Below are positions 1 through 6,152 of a DNA stretch of 6,152 nt, piece after piece. Both the position numbers and the translations under genes were made by a program. This DNA comes from Actinomycetota bacterium (GTDB taxonomy: Bacteria > Actinomycetota > Thermoleophilia > Gaiellales > Gaiellaceae), in the NCBI GenBank assembly GCA_013696595.1, contig JACCYG010000342.1, positions 1 to 6,152 on the forward strand, in the 5' to 3' direction. The notes beneath the pieces were generated by a model. It saw nothing but the letters and a program-made list of their open reading frames with translations, was not told where the DNA came from and did no database searches. Numbering within the stretch: position 1 is the first letter of the stretch; every line of letters starts with the position of its first letter.

Positions 1-2
1 GT

Positions 3-320
3 GTCGCGACGGGCCGGGCCAGGTACCCGACCCCGCTCGGTGCGTGGGAGATCGTCATCAAGGAGCGTGACCCCACCTGGAACCCGCCCGACAGCGACTG
101 GGCCAAGGACGCCAAGCCGATTCCGCCGGGACCGGGAAACCCGCTCGGCACCCGCTGGATGGGCCTCTCGGCGGCCGCCGTCGGAATTCACGGCACGCCG
201 GATGCGGCGTCCATCGGCTATTCGGCCTCCCACGGCTGCATCCGGATGAAGATCCCGGAGGCCGAATGGCTCTTCGAGCAGGTCGAGGTGGGGACGCCGG
301 TCTACATCGTCAGCGCCTAG
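3..320 (+). CDS. L,D-transpeptidase (YkuD domain), C-terminal part, 5' end outside window
   Basis: The frame is open from the left edge to TAG at 318-320 and gives 105 residues with no start visible, so the gene is partial. The translation carries the YkuD catalytic signature: HGT at residues 63-65 of the fragment and SHGCIRM at 76-82, with Cys79 as the expected nucleophile and His63/His77 nearby. Upstream is a PIPPGPGNPLGTRWMG segment (39-54), common in actinobacterial and thermoleophilic members. Known family role: these enzymes act outside the membrane and form 3-3 peptidoglycan cross-links or attach proteins to peptidoglycan, and they are targets of carbapenems. Any signal peptide, SH3 or peptidoglycan-binding domain would lie in the missing N-terminal part. 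The gene converges on the minus-strand operon. Its last five residues plus stop are repeated 60 nt downstream in the same frame (see the repeat entry). Family call is firm; substrate and exact role are not known. Confidence 0.93.
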   Translation, partial: VATGRARYPTPLGAWEIVIKERDPTWNPPDSDWAKDAKPIPPGPGNPLGTRWMGLSAAAVGIHGTPDAASIGYSASHGCIRMKIPEAEWLFEQVEVGTPVYIVSA

Positions 321-329
321 GGCGCTGAC
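309..329 (+). terminator. Hairpin spanning the transpeptidase stop codon
   Basis: GTCAGCGCC (309-317) and GGCGCTGAC (321-329) form a perfect 9-bp inverted repeat, with the stop codon TAG as a 3-nt loop. It lies at the end of the plus-strand gene, where a terminator is expected. No T-run follows, so a classical intrinsic terminator is not shown. The right arm can instead pair with the second direct-repeat copy at 369-377. Confidence 0.45.
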
Positions 330-345
330 CGTGACTCGGGGTGAA

Positions 346-362
346 TGAGGGGTGTCCCCTCA
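346..362. terminator. Hairpin between convergent genes, possible bidirectional terminator
   Basis: TGAGGGG (346-352), TGT loop, CCCCTCA (356-362): a perfect 7-bp stem with a 3-nt loop, midway between the plus-strand transpeptidase stop and the minus-strand stop at 395-397. Position and symmetry suit a shared terminator for both transcripts. Neither side has a convincing U-tract (TACATC on plus, TTCACC on minus), so function is inferred from position only. Confidence 0.5.
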
Positions 363-394
363 TACATCGTCAGCGCCTGACGGTCGAGCGTCGC

Positions 395-649
395 TCAGTG
401 GTTCCGAAGGGCGTTCGCGAGCTCGTCCTTCGTCATGTCTGAGCGGCCTTCGATGCCGACCTCGGCGGCTTTCCGCTCGAGATCTTCCTTCGTCCGCTCC
501 TCGTACGTGCCGGCCTTGCCGCCTTTCTCGCTCGCGTCGTCACCCGCGTTCGCGATGCGCGCCGCCTTCTCCTTGCTCGCACCCTCGCGGCGAAGCGCCT
601 CGTAGCGCTCGTCGTCCTTGATCGACGGTCCGTGGTCCTTGCCTGGCAT
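395..649 (-). CDS. Small charged protein, DUF7218-like with Rho-N/SAP-like C-terminal half
   Basis: An 84-residue, lysine/glutamate-rich soluble protein. The N-terminal half begins MPGKDHGPSIKDDERYEALR and continues with a 'SKEKAARIAN' segment (25-34), a pattern I recall from small actinobacterial hypothetical proteins (DUF7218, from memory). The C-terminal part has two TK(E/D)(E/D)L motifs at 53-57 and 73-77 flanking 'VGIEGRSDM', resembling the Rho termination factor N-terminal or SAP-like helix-extended-helix fold that can bind nucleic acid. A glycine-rich linker (42-47) separates the halves. The ATG start is well supported by a near-perfect Shine-Dalgarno sequence about 6 nt upstream. It follows the GST-like gene by 45 nt on the same strand, so it may be the last operon gene or have its own promoter. 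Nucleic-acid binding is inference; the molecular role is unknown. Confidence 0.88.
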   Translation of the reverse strand: MPGKDHGPSIKDDERYEALRREGASKEKAARIANAGDDASEKGGKAGTYEERTKEDLERKAAEVGIEGRSDMTKDELANALRNH

Positions 650-653
650 ATCC

Positions 654-662
654 CACCTCCTT
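654..662 (-). promoter_or_regulatory. Strong ribosome binding site of the small DUF7218-like gene
   Basis: On the minus strand AAGGAGGTG reads just upstream of ATG 649-647, with 6 nt between AGGAGG and the start. It is the best Shine-Dalgarno match in the window and fixes the start. It suggests the protein is translated independently of the upstream GST-like gene and perhaps abundantly. Confidence 0.85.
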
Positions 663-694
663 CGGCGTAGGTCTTACCCACGGCTCGCGTTCGC

Positions 695-1306
695 TCACGC
701 GCGCGGGCGCTCGTCCACCCGCTCGATCCACGCGCGCAAGCGCGGGTGCGCCGCTCCGACTGGCAGGTTGTCGGCGAGGATCCGGTGGAAGAGCTCGGTG
801 TCCTCGGGGTCGTGGAGAACGCCATATTTGAGGAATGGGAACGCCGCACAGTCCGCGGCGGAGAACTCGCCCGTCAGGTAGTCGCGTCCGGCGAGGATGG
901 CCTCGAAGAGGTTGAGCGAGCTCGCCATCTCGCCCGCAAGCTCCCCGATCCGCTCCTCATCCGGCCGGTCACGCGAGAGCTCTGCCTCGATCTCGTTTGG
1001 CGCGCTCTTCCAGACGCGATTGAACCAGTCGATGAAGACCACGACCTCGCCGCGTCGCGCGGCCTCACGGGGATAGAGAGGCGGATCGGGAAAGCGCGCG
1101 TCGAGGTGCTCGAGGATGCGCGTCGAGTCGGCCACGATCTCCCCTTCGTCCTCGAGGACAGGAACGAGGTCCTGTCCGCTCGCCTCCCGTACCGGCGTGC
1201 GGTCCTCCGGGTCGATCCAGACCGACTCGACCTCGAGCCCTTTGAATGCGAGCGCAAGCGCAACGCGCTCGACGTTCGTGGAGAACCGAAACCGATACAG
1301 GCGCAA
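695..1306 (-). CDS. Glutathione S-transferase-like protein, TTG start
   Basis: 203 residues with the two-domain GST plan. The N-terminal thioredoxin-like domain (about 1-78) begins MRLYRFRFSTNVERV. Ser9 is at the end of strand 1, where Ser- or Cys-type GSTs have the catalytic residue. The Val-Pro49 cis-proline and 'DST' (60-62) form the glutathione gamma-Glu contact site in GSTs. The helical C-terminal domain (about 85-200) carries the 'DYLTGEFSAAD' N-capping-box region (142-152). The start is TTG at 1306-1304: a GGAGGAG element sits 6 nt upstream and the protein aligns with the usual GST beginning. It lies 3 nt after the PspC stop, so it is co-transcribed and probably coupled. Many Actinomycetota make mycothiol or ergothioneine rather than glutathione, so the thiol cosubstrate is uncertain. 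Substrate unknown; it could act in electrophile or stress detoxification. Confidence 0.9.
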   Translation of the reverse strand: MRLYRFRFSTNVERVALALAFKGLEVESVWIDPEDRTPVREASGQDLVPVLEDEGEIVADSTRILEHLDARFPDPPLYPREAARRGEVVVFIDWFNRVWKSAPNEIEAELSRDRPDEERIGELAGEMASSLNLFEAILAGRDYLTGEFSAADCAAFPFLKYGVLHDPEDTELFHRILADNLPVGAAHPRLRAWIERVDERPRA

Positions 1307-1309
1307 CGG

Positions 1310-1513
1310 TTACTCCTCCGGGAGGATGATCCAAAGAAGAACGTAGGCGAGCACCTGCGGCCCGGGGATGAAGATGGAGAGAACGGCCGCGAGCCGGATG
1401 AGCCAGGGGTTGATCTCGAACCGTCGGCCGAGCCCCGCGCACACGCCGCCGATCACGCGACCGCGCCGTGGCCGAACGAGCCCACGGCGGCGGAGTGTTT
1501 CCCGCCTGCCCAT
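1310..1513 (-). CDS. Small PspC-domain membrane protein
   Basis: 67 residues from ATG 1513-1511 to TAA 1312-1310. An arginine-rich N-terminus (1-19, expected cytoplasmic) precedes the PspC core: VIGGVCAGLG (20-29), then FEINPWLIRL (32-41), a hydrophobic segment (about 38-64) and the typical LLWIILPEE ending. This matches the stand-alone PspC family (~60 residues), single-pass or hairpin inner-membrane proteins named after phage-shock protein C, which in Proteobacteria acts in envelope-stress signalling. The function of short actinobacterial versions is unknown. The cupin stop and this ATG share one base (TGATG), which indicates translational coupling; a GTG at 1516 is the alternative start and adds one residue. 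There is no clear Shine-Dalgarno sequence, consistent with translation by re-initiation. Domain call is firm; role is not. Confidence 0.88.
   Translation of the reverse strand: MGRRETLRRRGLVRPRRGRVIGGVCAGLGRRFEINPWLIRLAAVLSIFIPGPQVLAYVLLWIILPEE
1313..1319 (-). promoter_or_regulatory. Ribosome binding site that decides the TTG start of the GST-like gene
   Basis: GGAGGAG on the minus strand, 6 nt before TTG 1306-1304, overlaps the last two Glu codons of the PspC gene. It supports TTG rather than a downstream start, because no in-frame ATG preserves the N-terminal beta strand of the GST fold. Confidence 0.75.
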
Positions 1514-1875
1514 CACTCCGACTCGAAGTACGTGTCGTCGTGGCTATACGGCGGTGCGCAGCAGCAGAGGAAGCGAAGCTCCCCGCCTTCGGCGCGTATC
1601 TGGTGCCAGGCACCCGGCGGGATGAGGACGGCGTCGCCCGGACCGACGGGTGCACGGTTGCCGTCGATCTCAATGTCTCCGGCTCCCGCGAGAACGACGT
1701 AGATCTCCTCCGTCTCGCGGTGGTAGTGCCGTTGCGTCGCCTGCGCTGCCCCGAGCGTCGCCTCCGCGAGACTTTGGTTGCGCGCGCCGCCGAGCGCGTC
1801 GTCGAGGAGCACCCGGATCGTCGATCCGTCTGCCGTCGTGAAAGGCTCGGCGAGCTCACGCGAGCGGACGTCCAC
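1513..1875 (-). CDS. Single-domain cupin protein (metal-binding)
   Basis: 120 residues forming one cupin barrel. Motif 1 is visible as H50-Y-H52 with Glu56/Glu57 and Gly64; motif 2 is G80-D-A-V-L-I-P-P-G88-A-W-H91. His50, His52, Glu56 or Glu57, and His91 are the expected metal ligands. The C-terminus has three consecutive cysteines (104-106) followed by APPYSHDDT, a tail I recall from related actinobacterial cupins. The start is GTG 1875-1873, one base after the TAG of gcvPB, so it is read from the same mRNA and likely coupled; the only Shine-Dalgarno-like bases are a weak AAAGG. Cupins range from sugar isomerases to dioxygenases to non-enzymatic sensors, and the sequence does not say which this is. 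Genomic position suggests a link to one-carbon or glycine metabolism, but that is inference only. Confidence 0.92.
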   Translation of the reverse strand: MDVRSRELAEPFTTADGSTIRVLLDDALGGARNQSLAEATLGAAQATQRHYHRETEEIYVVLAGAGDIEIDGNRAPVGPGDAVLIPPGAWHQIRAEGGELRFLCCCAPPYSHDDTYFESE

Positions 1876-1876
1876 G

Positions 1877-3376
1877 CTACGCGCCTTTCTGCGCCTCGAC
1901 CGCCTCGCCTTCGGCCGGCTCGCCGCGCATGTCGGGATGCTCGTCGAACTGGTAGCGGACGATCGCGCGCTTCGCCGCCTTCACCTCGTCGAGCCGCCGG
2001 ACCGGACGGTTGTGGGGCGCGTCCTTCAGCAGCTTCGGATCCTCGGCAGCCTCGCGGGCGATCGCGTGCATTGCCTGGATGAAGCCGTCGAGCGCTTCCT
2101 TGGGCTCGGTCTCCGTCGGCTCGATCATCAGCGCTTCGGGCACGATCAGCGGGAAGTAGATCGTCGGCGGGTGGTAGCCGTAGTCCATCAGGCGCTTCGC
2201 GACGTCGAGCGCGCTCACGCCGTGCTCGCGCTTCAGGTTCCGGGCCGAAAGGACGAACTCGTGCATGCAGAGACGCTCGAACGGGAGGTCGTACGTCCCC
2301 TTCAGGCGCGCGAGCAGATAGTTCGCGTTCAGGACGGCCGCCTCCGACATCTCTCTGAGGCCCGGCCCGTAGGAGCGGATGAACGCGTAGGACCGGACGA
2401 AGACTCCAAACGGGCCGTAGAACCCGCGGACCTTTCCGATCGTCTTCGGGCGGTCGTAGTCGAAGCGGTAGCGCTCGCCGTTGCCGGCAACGACGGGAAC
2501 GGGAAGGAACGGCTCGAGAATGCCGCGGACTGCGATCGGGCCCGCCCCCGGCCCGCCCCCTCCGTGGGGCTGCGAGAAGGTCTTGTGCAGGTTGTAGTGG
2601 ACGATGTCGAAGCCCATGTCGCCGGGCCGCGAGATTCCGCAGACGGCGTTCAGGTTGGCGCCGTCGTAGTAGAGGAGCGCGCCCGCGTCGTGGAAGATCC
2701 GCGCGACCTCCTCGATCGACTCGTCGAAGAGGCCGAGCGTCGAAGGGTTGGTCAGCATGAGGCCGGCCGTCTCGTCGTTCACGTTCGCGCGCAGGAACTC
2801 GAGGTCGAGGTTGCCGCGCTCGTCCGTTCCGACCTTCTGAAGCTTGAAGCCGGCCATGGTCACGCTCGCCGGGTTCGTGCCGTGGGCGGTGTCGGCGACG
2901 AACACATTCGCACGTCGGTCGCTCTCGCCGCGGTCGGCGAAGTACGCGCGCATGAGCATGAGGCCGGTCAGCTCGCCCTGGGAGCCGGCCGCGGGCTGGA
3001 GCGAGACTGCGTCGAGGCCGACGACCTCGGCGAGGATCTCCTGCAGGCGCCACATGAGCTCGAGCGCGCCCTGCGCTCCGTCTTCGTCCTGGAGCGGATG
3101 GAGGTCGCGGAAGCCCGGCAGGTTCACGAGGCGCTCGTTCACCCGCGGGTTGTGCTTCATCGTGCAGGAACCGAGCGGGTAGAACCCGGTGTCGATGCCG
3201 AACGTGCGCGTGGCGAGCGCGCTGAAGTGGCGCACGACTTCGGGCTCGGACAACTCGGGGAGGCGCGGCGCGCGCTTCCGCCGAAGCTCCTCCGGAACTT
3301 CGGCTTTCGGGAGGTCGTAATGCGGAAGCGTCGAGGCGCGGCGGCCCGCCTTCGACTTTTCATAGATGAGCTTCAT
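1877..3376 (-). CDS. gcvPB: Glycine dehydrogenase (decarboxylating) subunit 2, GcvPB
   Basis: 499 residues, fold-type I PLP enzyme. Together with GcvPA it decarboxylates glycine and transfers the aminomethyl group to lipoyl-GcvH, releasing CO2. The PLP-binding lysine is Lys265 in NLHKTFSQPHGGGGPG (262-277). Other conserved blocks are YPLGSCTMKHNP (66-77), LQPAAGSQGE (126-135), DTAHGTNPAS (162-171) and YYDGANLNA (236-244). The length is slightly above the ~475-490 usual for the family, due mainly to a Glu/Ala-rich tail after residue 478. ATG 3376-3374 is preceded by a weak AGAGGG. The upstream frame meets a stop before any start codon, so this start is secure. The gene lies 136 nt downstream of gcvPA, the only sizeable gap in the operon, and is followed 1 nt later by the cupin. 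A split P-protein is typical of Firmicutes, Thermotogae, Thermus and some deep Actinomycetota. Confidence 0.97.
   Translation of the reverse strand: MKLIYEKSKAGRRASTLPHYDLPKAEVPEELRRKRAPRLPELSEPEVVRHFSALATRTFGIDTGFYPLGSCTMKHNPRVNERLVNLPGFRDLHPLQDEDGAQGALELMWRLQEILAEVVGLDAVSLQPAAGSQGELTGLMLMRAYFADRGESDRRANVFVADTAHGTNPASVTMAGFKLQKVGTDERGNLDLEFLRANVNDETAGLMLTNPSTLGLFDESIEEVARIFHDAGALLYYDGANLNAVCGISRPGDMGFDIVHYNLHKTFSQPHGGGGPGAGPIAVRGILEPFLPVPVVAGNGERYRFDYDRPKTIGKVRGFYGPFGVFVRSYAFIRSYGPGLREMSEAAVLNANYLLARLKGTYDLPFERLCMHEFVLSARNLKREHGVSALDVAKRLMDYGYHPPTIYFPLIVPEALMIEPTETEPKEALDGFIQAMHAIAREAAEDPKLLKDAPHNRPVRRLDEVKAAKRAIVRYQFDEHPDMRGEPAEGEAVEAQKGA
2539..2560 (-). repeat. 11-bp tandem repeat and G-quadruplex motif inside gcvPB
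   Basis: On the minus (coding) strand GGGGGCGGGCC is repeated exactly twice in tandem. Four G-runs of at least three, with loops of 1, 2 and 1 nt, meet the usual G-quadruplex pattern and would be present in the mRNA. It encodes part of the glycine/proline-rich loop (GGGPGAGP, about residues 273-280) just after PLP Lys265. Because 11 is not a multiple of three, the two copies are read in different frames. The protein motif is conserved in the family, so the repeat may be only a by-product of GC-rich Gly/Pro/Ala codons. Confidence 0.7.
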
Positions 3377-3512
3377 GCGGACCCTCTGCCGGGCGCTTGC
3401 GACGGTTTCGGCACAGCTTGCGCGCCATCCGTGCGGTTTTTCGGGATACGCTCAACCCGGGAAGGGGGGCGGGTCGGGACCCGAGTTACCCGCGCGCGGG
3501 AATCAACCCGAC
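3377..3512 (-). other. 136-nt non-coding gap between gcvPA and gcvPB, with inverted repeats
   Basis: No supported gene lies here. On the transcript, past the gcvPA stop, a self-complementary CCCGCGCGCGGG (3489-3500) sits inside a longer imperfect stem formed by CGGGTT (3504-3509, minus sense) and AACTCG (3483-3488). A second palindrome, CGGGTC-GG-GACCCG, occupies 3470-3483. No U-tract follows on the minus strand, so a full terminator is not shown. The rest (3377-3458) shows no clear promoter or strong ribosome site beyond AGAGGG near the gcvPB start. Possible roles are attenuation, RNA processing, or stabilising one half of the message. Confidence 0.6.
3459..3478 (+). other. Putative G-quadruplex on the template strand upstream of gcvPB
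   Basis: The plus strand reads GGG-AA-GGGGGG-C-GGG-TC-GGG: four G-tracts with loops of 2, 1 and 2 nt. For the gcv operon this is the template strand, so the mRNA carries the C-rich complement and any effect would be on RNA polymerase passage. Such motifs arise by chance in GC-rich DNA, but this one falls in non-coding sequence where protein constraint cannot explain it. Confidence 0.55.
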
Positions 3513-4841
<1,329 letters not shown>

Positions 4842-4848
4842 CCCCGCG

Positions 4849-5244
4849 CTACGTCTCCTCGAGCAGCTTGCGGTATGCGCTCACGTCCATCAGCCCATCC
4901 GCCTCGCTCGAATCGCTCAGGCGGATCTTGATCAGCCACCCCTCGCCGTACGGGTCTTCATTGATCGTCTCGGGCGCGTCGACGAGAGCCTGATTCACCT
5001 CGACGACCTCACCGGAGAGCGGCGCGACGAGGTCGGAAACCGCTTTCACCGACTCGACCTCGCCGTAGCTCTCGTCCTTCGCAACCGAACTTCCCTGCTC
5101 GGGAGGCTCGTAGTGCACGATCTCGCCGAGAGCGTCCTGGGCGTACCACGTGACGCCGACCGTCGCGGTGTCGCCCTCGACGCGCGCCCAGTCGTGCTCT
5201 TGGTGGTACTTGAGGTCCTCGGGGTAACTCTCGTCGGCGGCCAC
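4849..5244 (-). CDS. gcvH: Glycine cleavage system H protein (lipoyl carrier)
   Basis: 131 residues, the normal family length. GcvH carries the lipoyl arm that shuttles the aminomethyl group from the P-protein to the T-protein and is then reoxidised by the L-protein. The lipoylation site is Lys67 in GEVESVKAVSDL (61-72). The N-terminal YHQEHDWARVEGD (13-25) and the VGVTWYAQDALGEIVHYEPPEQG block (29-51) are characteristic. 'NEDPYGEGWLIKI' (95-107) matches the conserved C-terminal strand. The start is GTG 5244-5242, which shares its first base with the last base of the gcvT stop (TAGTG). An AGGAGG lies 7 nt upstream. Both facts indicate coupled translation with gcvT. No other start gives the standard N-terminus. 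Confidence 0.97.
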   Translation of the reverse strand: MAADESYPEDLKYHQEHDWARVEGDTATVGVTWYAQDALGEIVHYEPPEQGSSVAKDESYGEVESVKAVSDLVAPLSGEVVEVNQALVDAPETINEDPYGEGWLIKIRLSDSSEADGLMDVSAYRKLLEET

Positions 5245-6152
5245 TACGCGCCCTCCTCTCGTTTATAGAACGGCTTCACGACCGTACGCGCCTTGCGCGA
5301 GCGGCCGCGAACGTCGATCGTGATCTCTGTGCCCGGCTCGGCGAGCGACGCCTCGACGTAGGCCAAGCCGATCGCCTGTTGGAGGAGCGGGGACAGTGTT
5401 CCGGACGTGACCACGCCGCCCTCGGCGATCGACATCCCCTGGCGCGGAATCCCCTTGTCCTCCATGACGAAGGCGACGAGCGTTTCCGCGGGCCCTTTCT
5501 GCTTCTGCCAGCGGAGGATGTCGGCACCCGTGAACTCTTTCTCGAGCGCGCAGGCCCAGCCGAGCCCGGCCTCGATGGGGGTGCGCTCAGGAGTGATGTC
5601 GTTTCCGTGGAGCGGATAGCAGGCCTCGAGGCGGAGGGTGTCACGAGCGGCCAGACCGCACGGCGTGACCCCCCGCTCGACGATTGCGTCCCAGAGCTTC
5701 GGCGCGTCGTCTGGCGCACAGCCGAGCTCGCATCCCCGCTCGCCGGTATAGCCGGTTCCGGCAACGAGGCAGTCGACCCCAAGCACCTCGTCTTCCCGGA
5801 AGGTGAAGGGCGCGATCTCGATCGCCAGGCGCTCGAAGGCCTCCGGGCCCTGAACGGCGAGCAGCGCCCATTCGTGAGAGACGTCCTGCATGTCGCTGAG
5901 CGCCGCGTGGTCGGGCTCGACGTTGGAGGCGTTCACGACGAGCAGGTAGCTCTCAGGCGCGCGCCGGTACGCGATCAGGTCGTCGACGATCCCGCCGCGC
6001 TCGTTCGTGAGCAGCGTGTACTGGGCCTTCCCCGGCCCGATCTTGTCGAGGTCGTTCGTGAGCCGGCTCTGGAGGTATTCGTGCGTCCCGTCGCCTTCGA
6101 GCTCGAGCTGGCCCATGTGCGAGACGTCGAAGACCCCCGCGCCCCGTCGTAC
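5244..6152 (-). CDS. gcvT: Glycine cleavage system T protein (aminomethyltransferase), N-terminus outside window
   Basis: 302 residues are visible, open to the right edge. The in-frame Met at 6116 is not the start: the 12 codons before it read VRRGAGVFDVSH, and together with MGQ they form the conserved T-protein block, so by comparison with E. coli GcvT about 40 N-terminal residues are missing. GcvT transfers the methylene group from aminomethyl-lipoyl-GcvH to tetrahydrofolate, giving 5,10-methylene-THF and ammonia. GGIVDDLI (53-60 of the fragment) contains the Asp equivalent to catalytic Asp97 of E. coli GcvT. GYTGERG (134-140), CGLAARDTLRLEA (165-177) and SGTLSP (250-255) are further family blocks. 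It ends in TAG, overlapping the gcvH GTG by one base. The promoter, and any glycine riboswitch of the operon, would lie beyond the right edge and cannot be judged here. Confidence 0.97.
   Translation of the reverse strand, partial: VRRGAGVFDVSHMGQLELEGDGTHEYLQSRLTNDLDKIGPGKAQYTLLTNERGGIVDDLIAYRRAPESYLLVVNASNVEPDHAALSDMQDVSHEWALLAVQGPEAFERLAIEIAPFTFREDEVLGVDCLVAGTGYTGERGCELGCAPDDAPKLWDAIVERGVTPCGLAARDTLRLEACYPLHGNDITPERTPIEAGLGWACALEKEFTGADILRWQKQKGPAETLVAFVMEDKGIPRQGMSIAEGGVVTSGTLSPLLQQAIGLAYVEASLAEPGTEITIDVRGRSRKARTVVKPFYKREEGA
5252..5257 (-). promoter_or_regulatory. Ribosome binding site of gcvH
   Basis: AGGAGG on the minus strand, 7 nt before GTG 5244-5242 and inside the last codons of gcvT. 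It supports the GTG start and the one-base overlap of gcvT and gcvH. Confidence 0.8.

Larger units (their letters stand above)
303..378 (+). repeat. 16-nt direct repeat duplicating the 3' end of the transpeptidase gene
   Basis: The 16-mer TACATCGTCAGCGCCT occurs at 303-318 and again at 363-378, exactly 60 nt apart. Because 60 is a multiple of three, both copies read Tyr-Ile-Val-Ser-Ala-stop in the transpeptidase frame (TAG first, TGA second), although in-frame stops between them mean only the first can be used. The 9-nt core GTCAGCGCC also appears inverted at 321-329. The 44 nt between the copies contain a separate hairpin (346-362). This could be the scar of a short duplication or of a small palindromic element inserted with target duplication. 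Confidence 0.85.

Noticed and set aside
1..249. Plus-strand frame starting at GTG in position 1
   Set aside because: It is out of frame with the transpeptidase catalytic motif read from position 3 and gives only Arg/Ser/Pro-rich sequence.
746..1702. Plus-strand open frame of 318 codons opposite the GST-like, PspC and cupin genes
   Set aside because: It spans three well-supported minus-strand genes and shows only low-complexity charged translation.
1065..3053. Minus-strand open frame of 662 codons running through gcvPB, the cupin and PspC in another frame
   Set aside because: It is arginine-rich (over-represented Arg/Ala/Pro) and out of frame with the clear GcvPB and cupin motifs, so it is a frame shadow.
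3421..3445. Plus-strand T-run (GCGGTTTTTCGGG) as an intrinsic terminator
   Set aside because: No stable GC-rich stem precedes the T-run, and no plus-strand gene ends upstream.
3377..3512. Glycine riboswitch between gcvPA and gcvPB
   Set aside because: I could not recognise the glycine aptamer core or a tandem aptamer layout in these 136 nt. A riboswitch would more likely precede gcvT, outside the window.
5244..6116. Taking the Met at 6116 as the start of gcvT
   Set aside because: The codons from 6152 to 6117 continue the conserved T-protein block (VRRGAGVFDVSH before MGQ), so the gene extends past the window edge.

Overview
This is a GC-rich bacterial window (roughly two thirds G+C by eye, with codon third positions strongly G/C). 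It is dominated by a minus-strand operon for the glycine cleavage system. The best guess for the source is a high-GC Actinomycetota of the Thermoleophilia type (Gaiellales/Solirubrobacterales-like). Reasons: glycine decarboxylase is split into GcvPA and GcvPB instead of the single ~950-residue chain usual in Streptomyces or Mycobacterium; a short PspC protein and a small 'MPGKDHGPSIKDDE' protein are present; and the L,D-transpeptidase has an actinobacterial look. This assignment is inference from gene content, not a measured placement.

Layout, from left to right. Positions 3-320 (+) hold the C-terminal 105 residues of a YkuD-type L,D-transpeptidase, cut by the left edge. Positions 303-385 form a short convergent intergenic region with a 16-nt direct repeat and several hairpins. 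Everything to the right is on the minus strand. In transcription order, from the right edge leftwards, it reads gcvT (5' end cut off by the window), gcvH, gcvPA, a structured 136-nt gap, gcvPB, a cupin, a PspC-domain membrane protein, a glutathione S-transferase-like protein, and a small protein with a Rho-N-like C-terminal half.

How the genes work together. GcvPA and GcvPB form the P-protein, which decarboxylates glycine with PLP and loads the aminomethyl group onto the lipoyl arm of GcvH. GcvT passes the one-carbon unit to tetrahydrofolate and releases ammonia. The L-protein (dihydrolipoyl dehydrogenase) is not in the window. The cupin, PspC and GST-like genes follow gcvPB with junctions of +1, -1 and +3 nt, so they are almost certainly co-transcribed and probably translationally coupled. 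Their link to glycine metabolism is unknown.

The region is mostly ordinary core metabolism. The points most worth a second look are the cupin-PspC-GST tail of the operon, the duplicated 3' end of the transpeptidase gene with mutually exclusive hairpins, the structured and G-quadruplex-capable gap between the two P-protein genes, and an out-of-frame 11-nt tandem repeat inside the gcvPB PLP-site coding sequence. I saw no tRNA, rRNA, CRISPR array, insertion sequence or phage gene.
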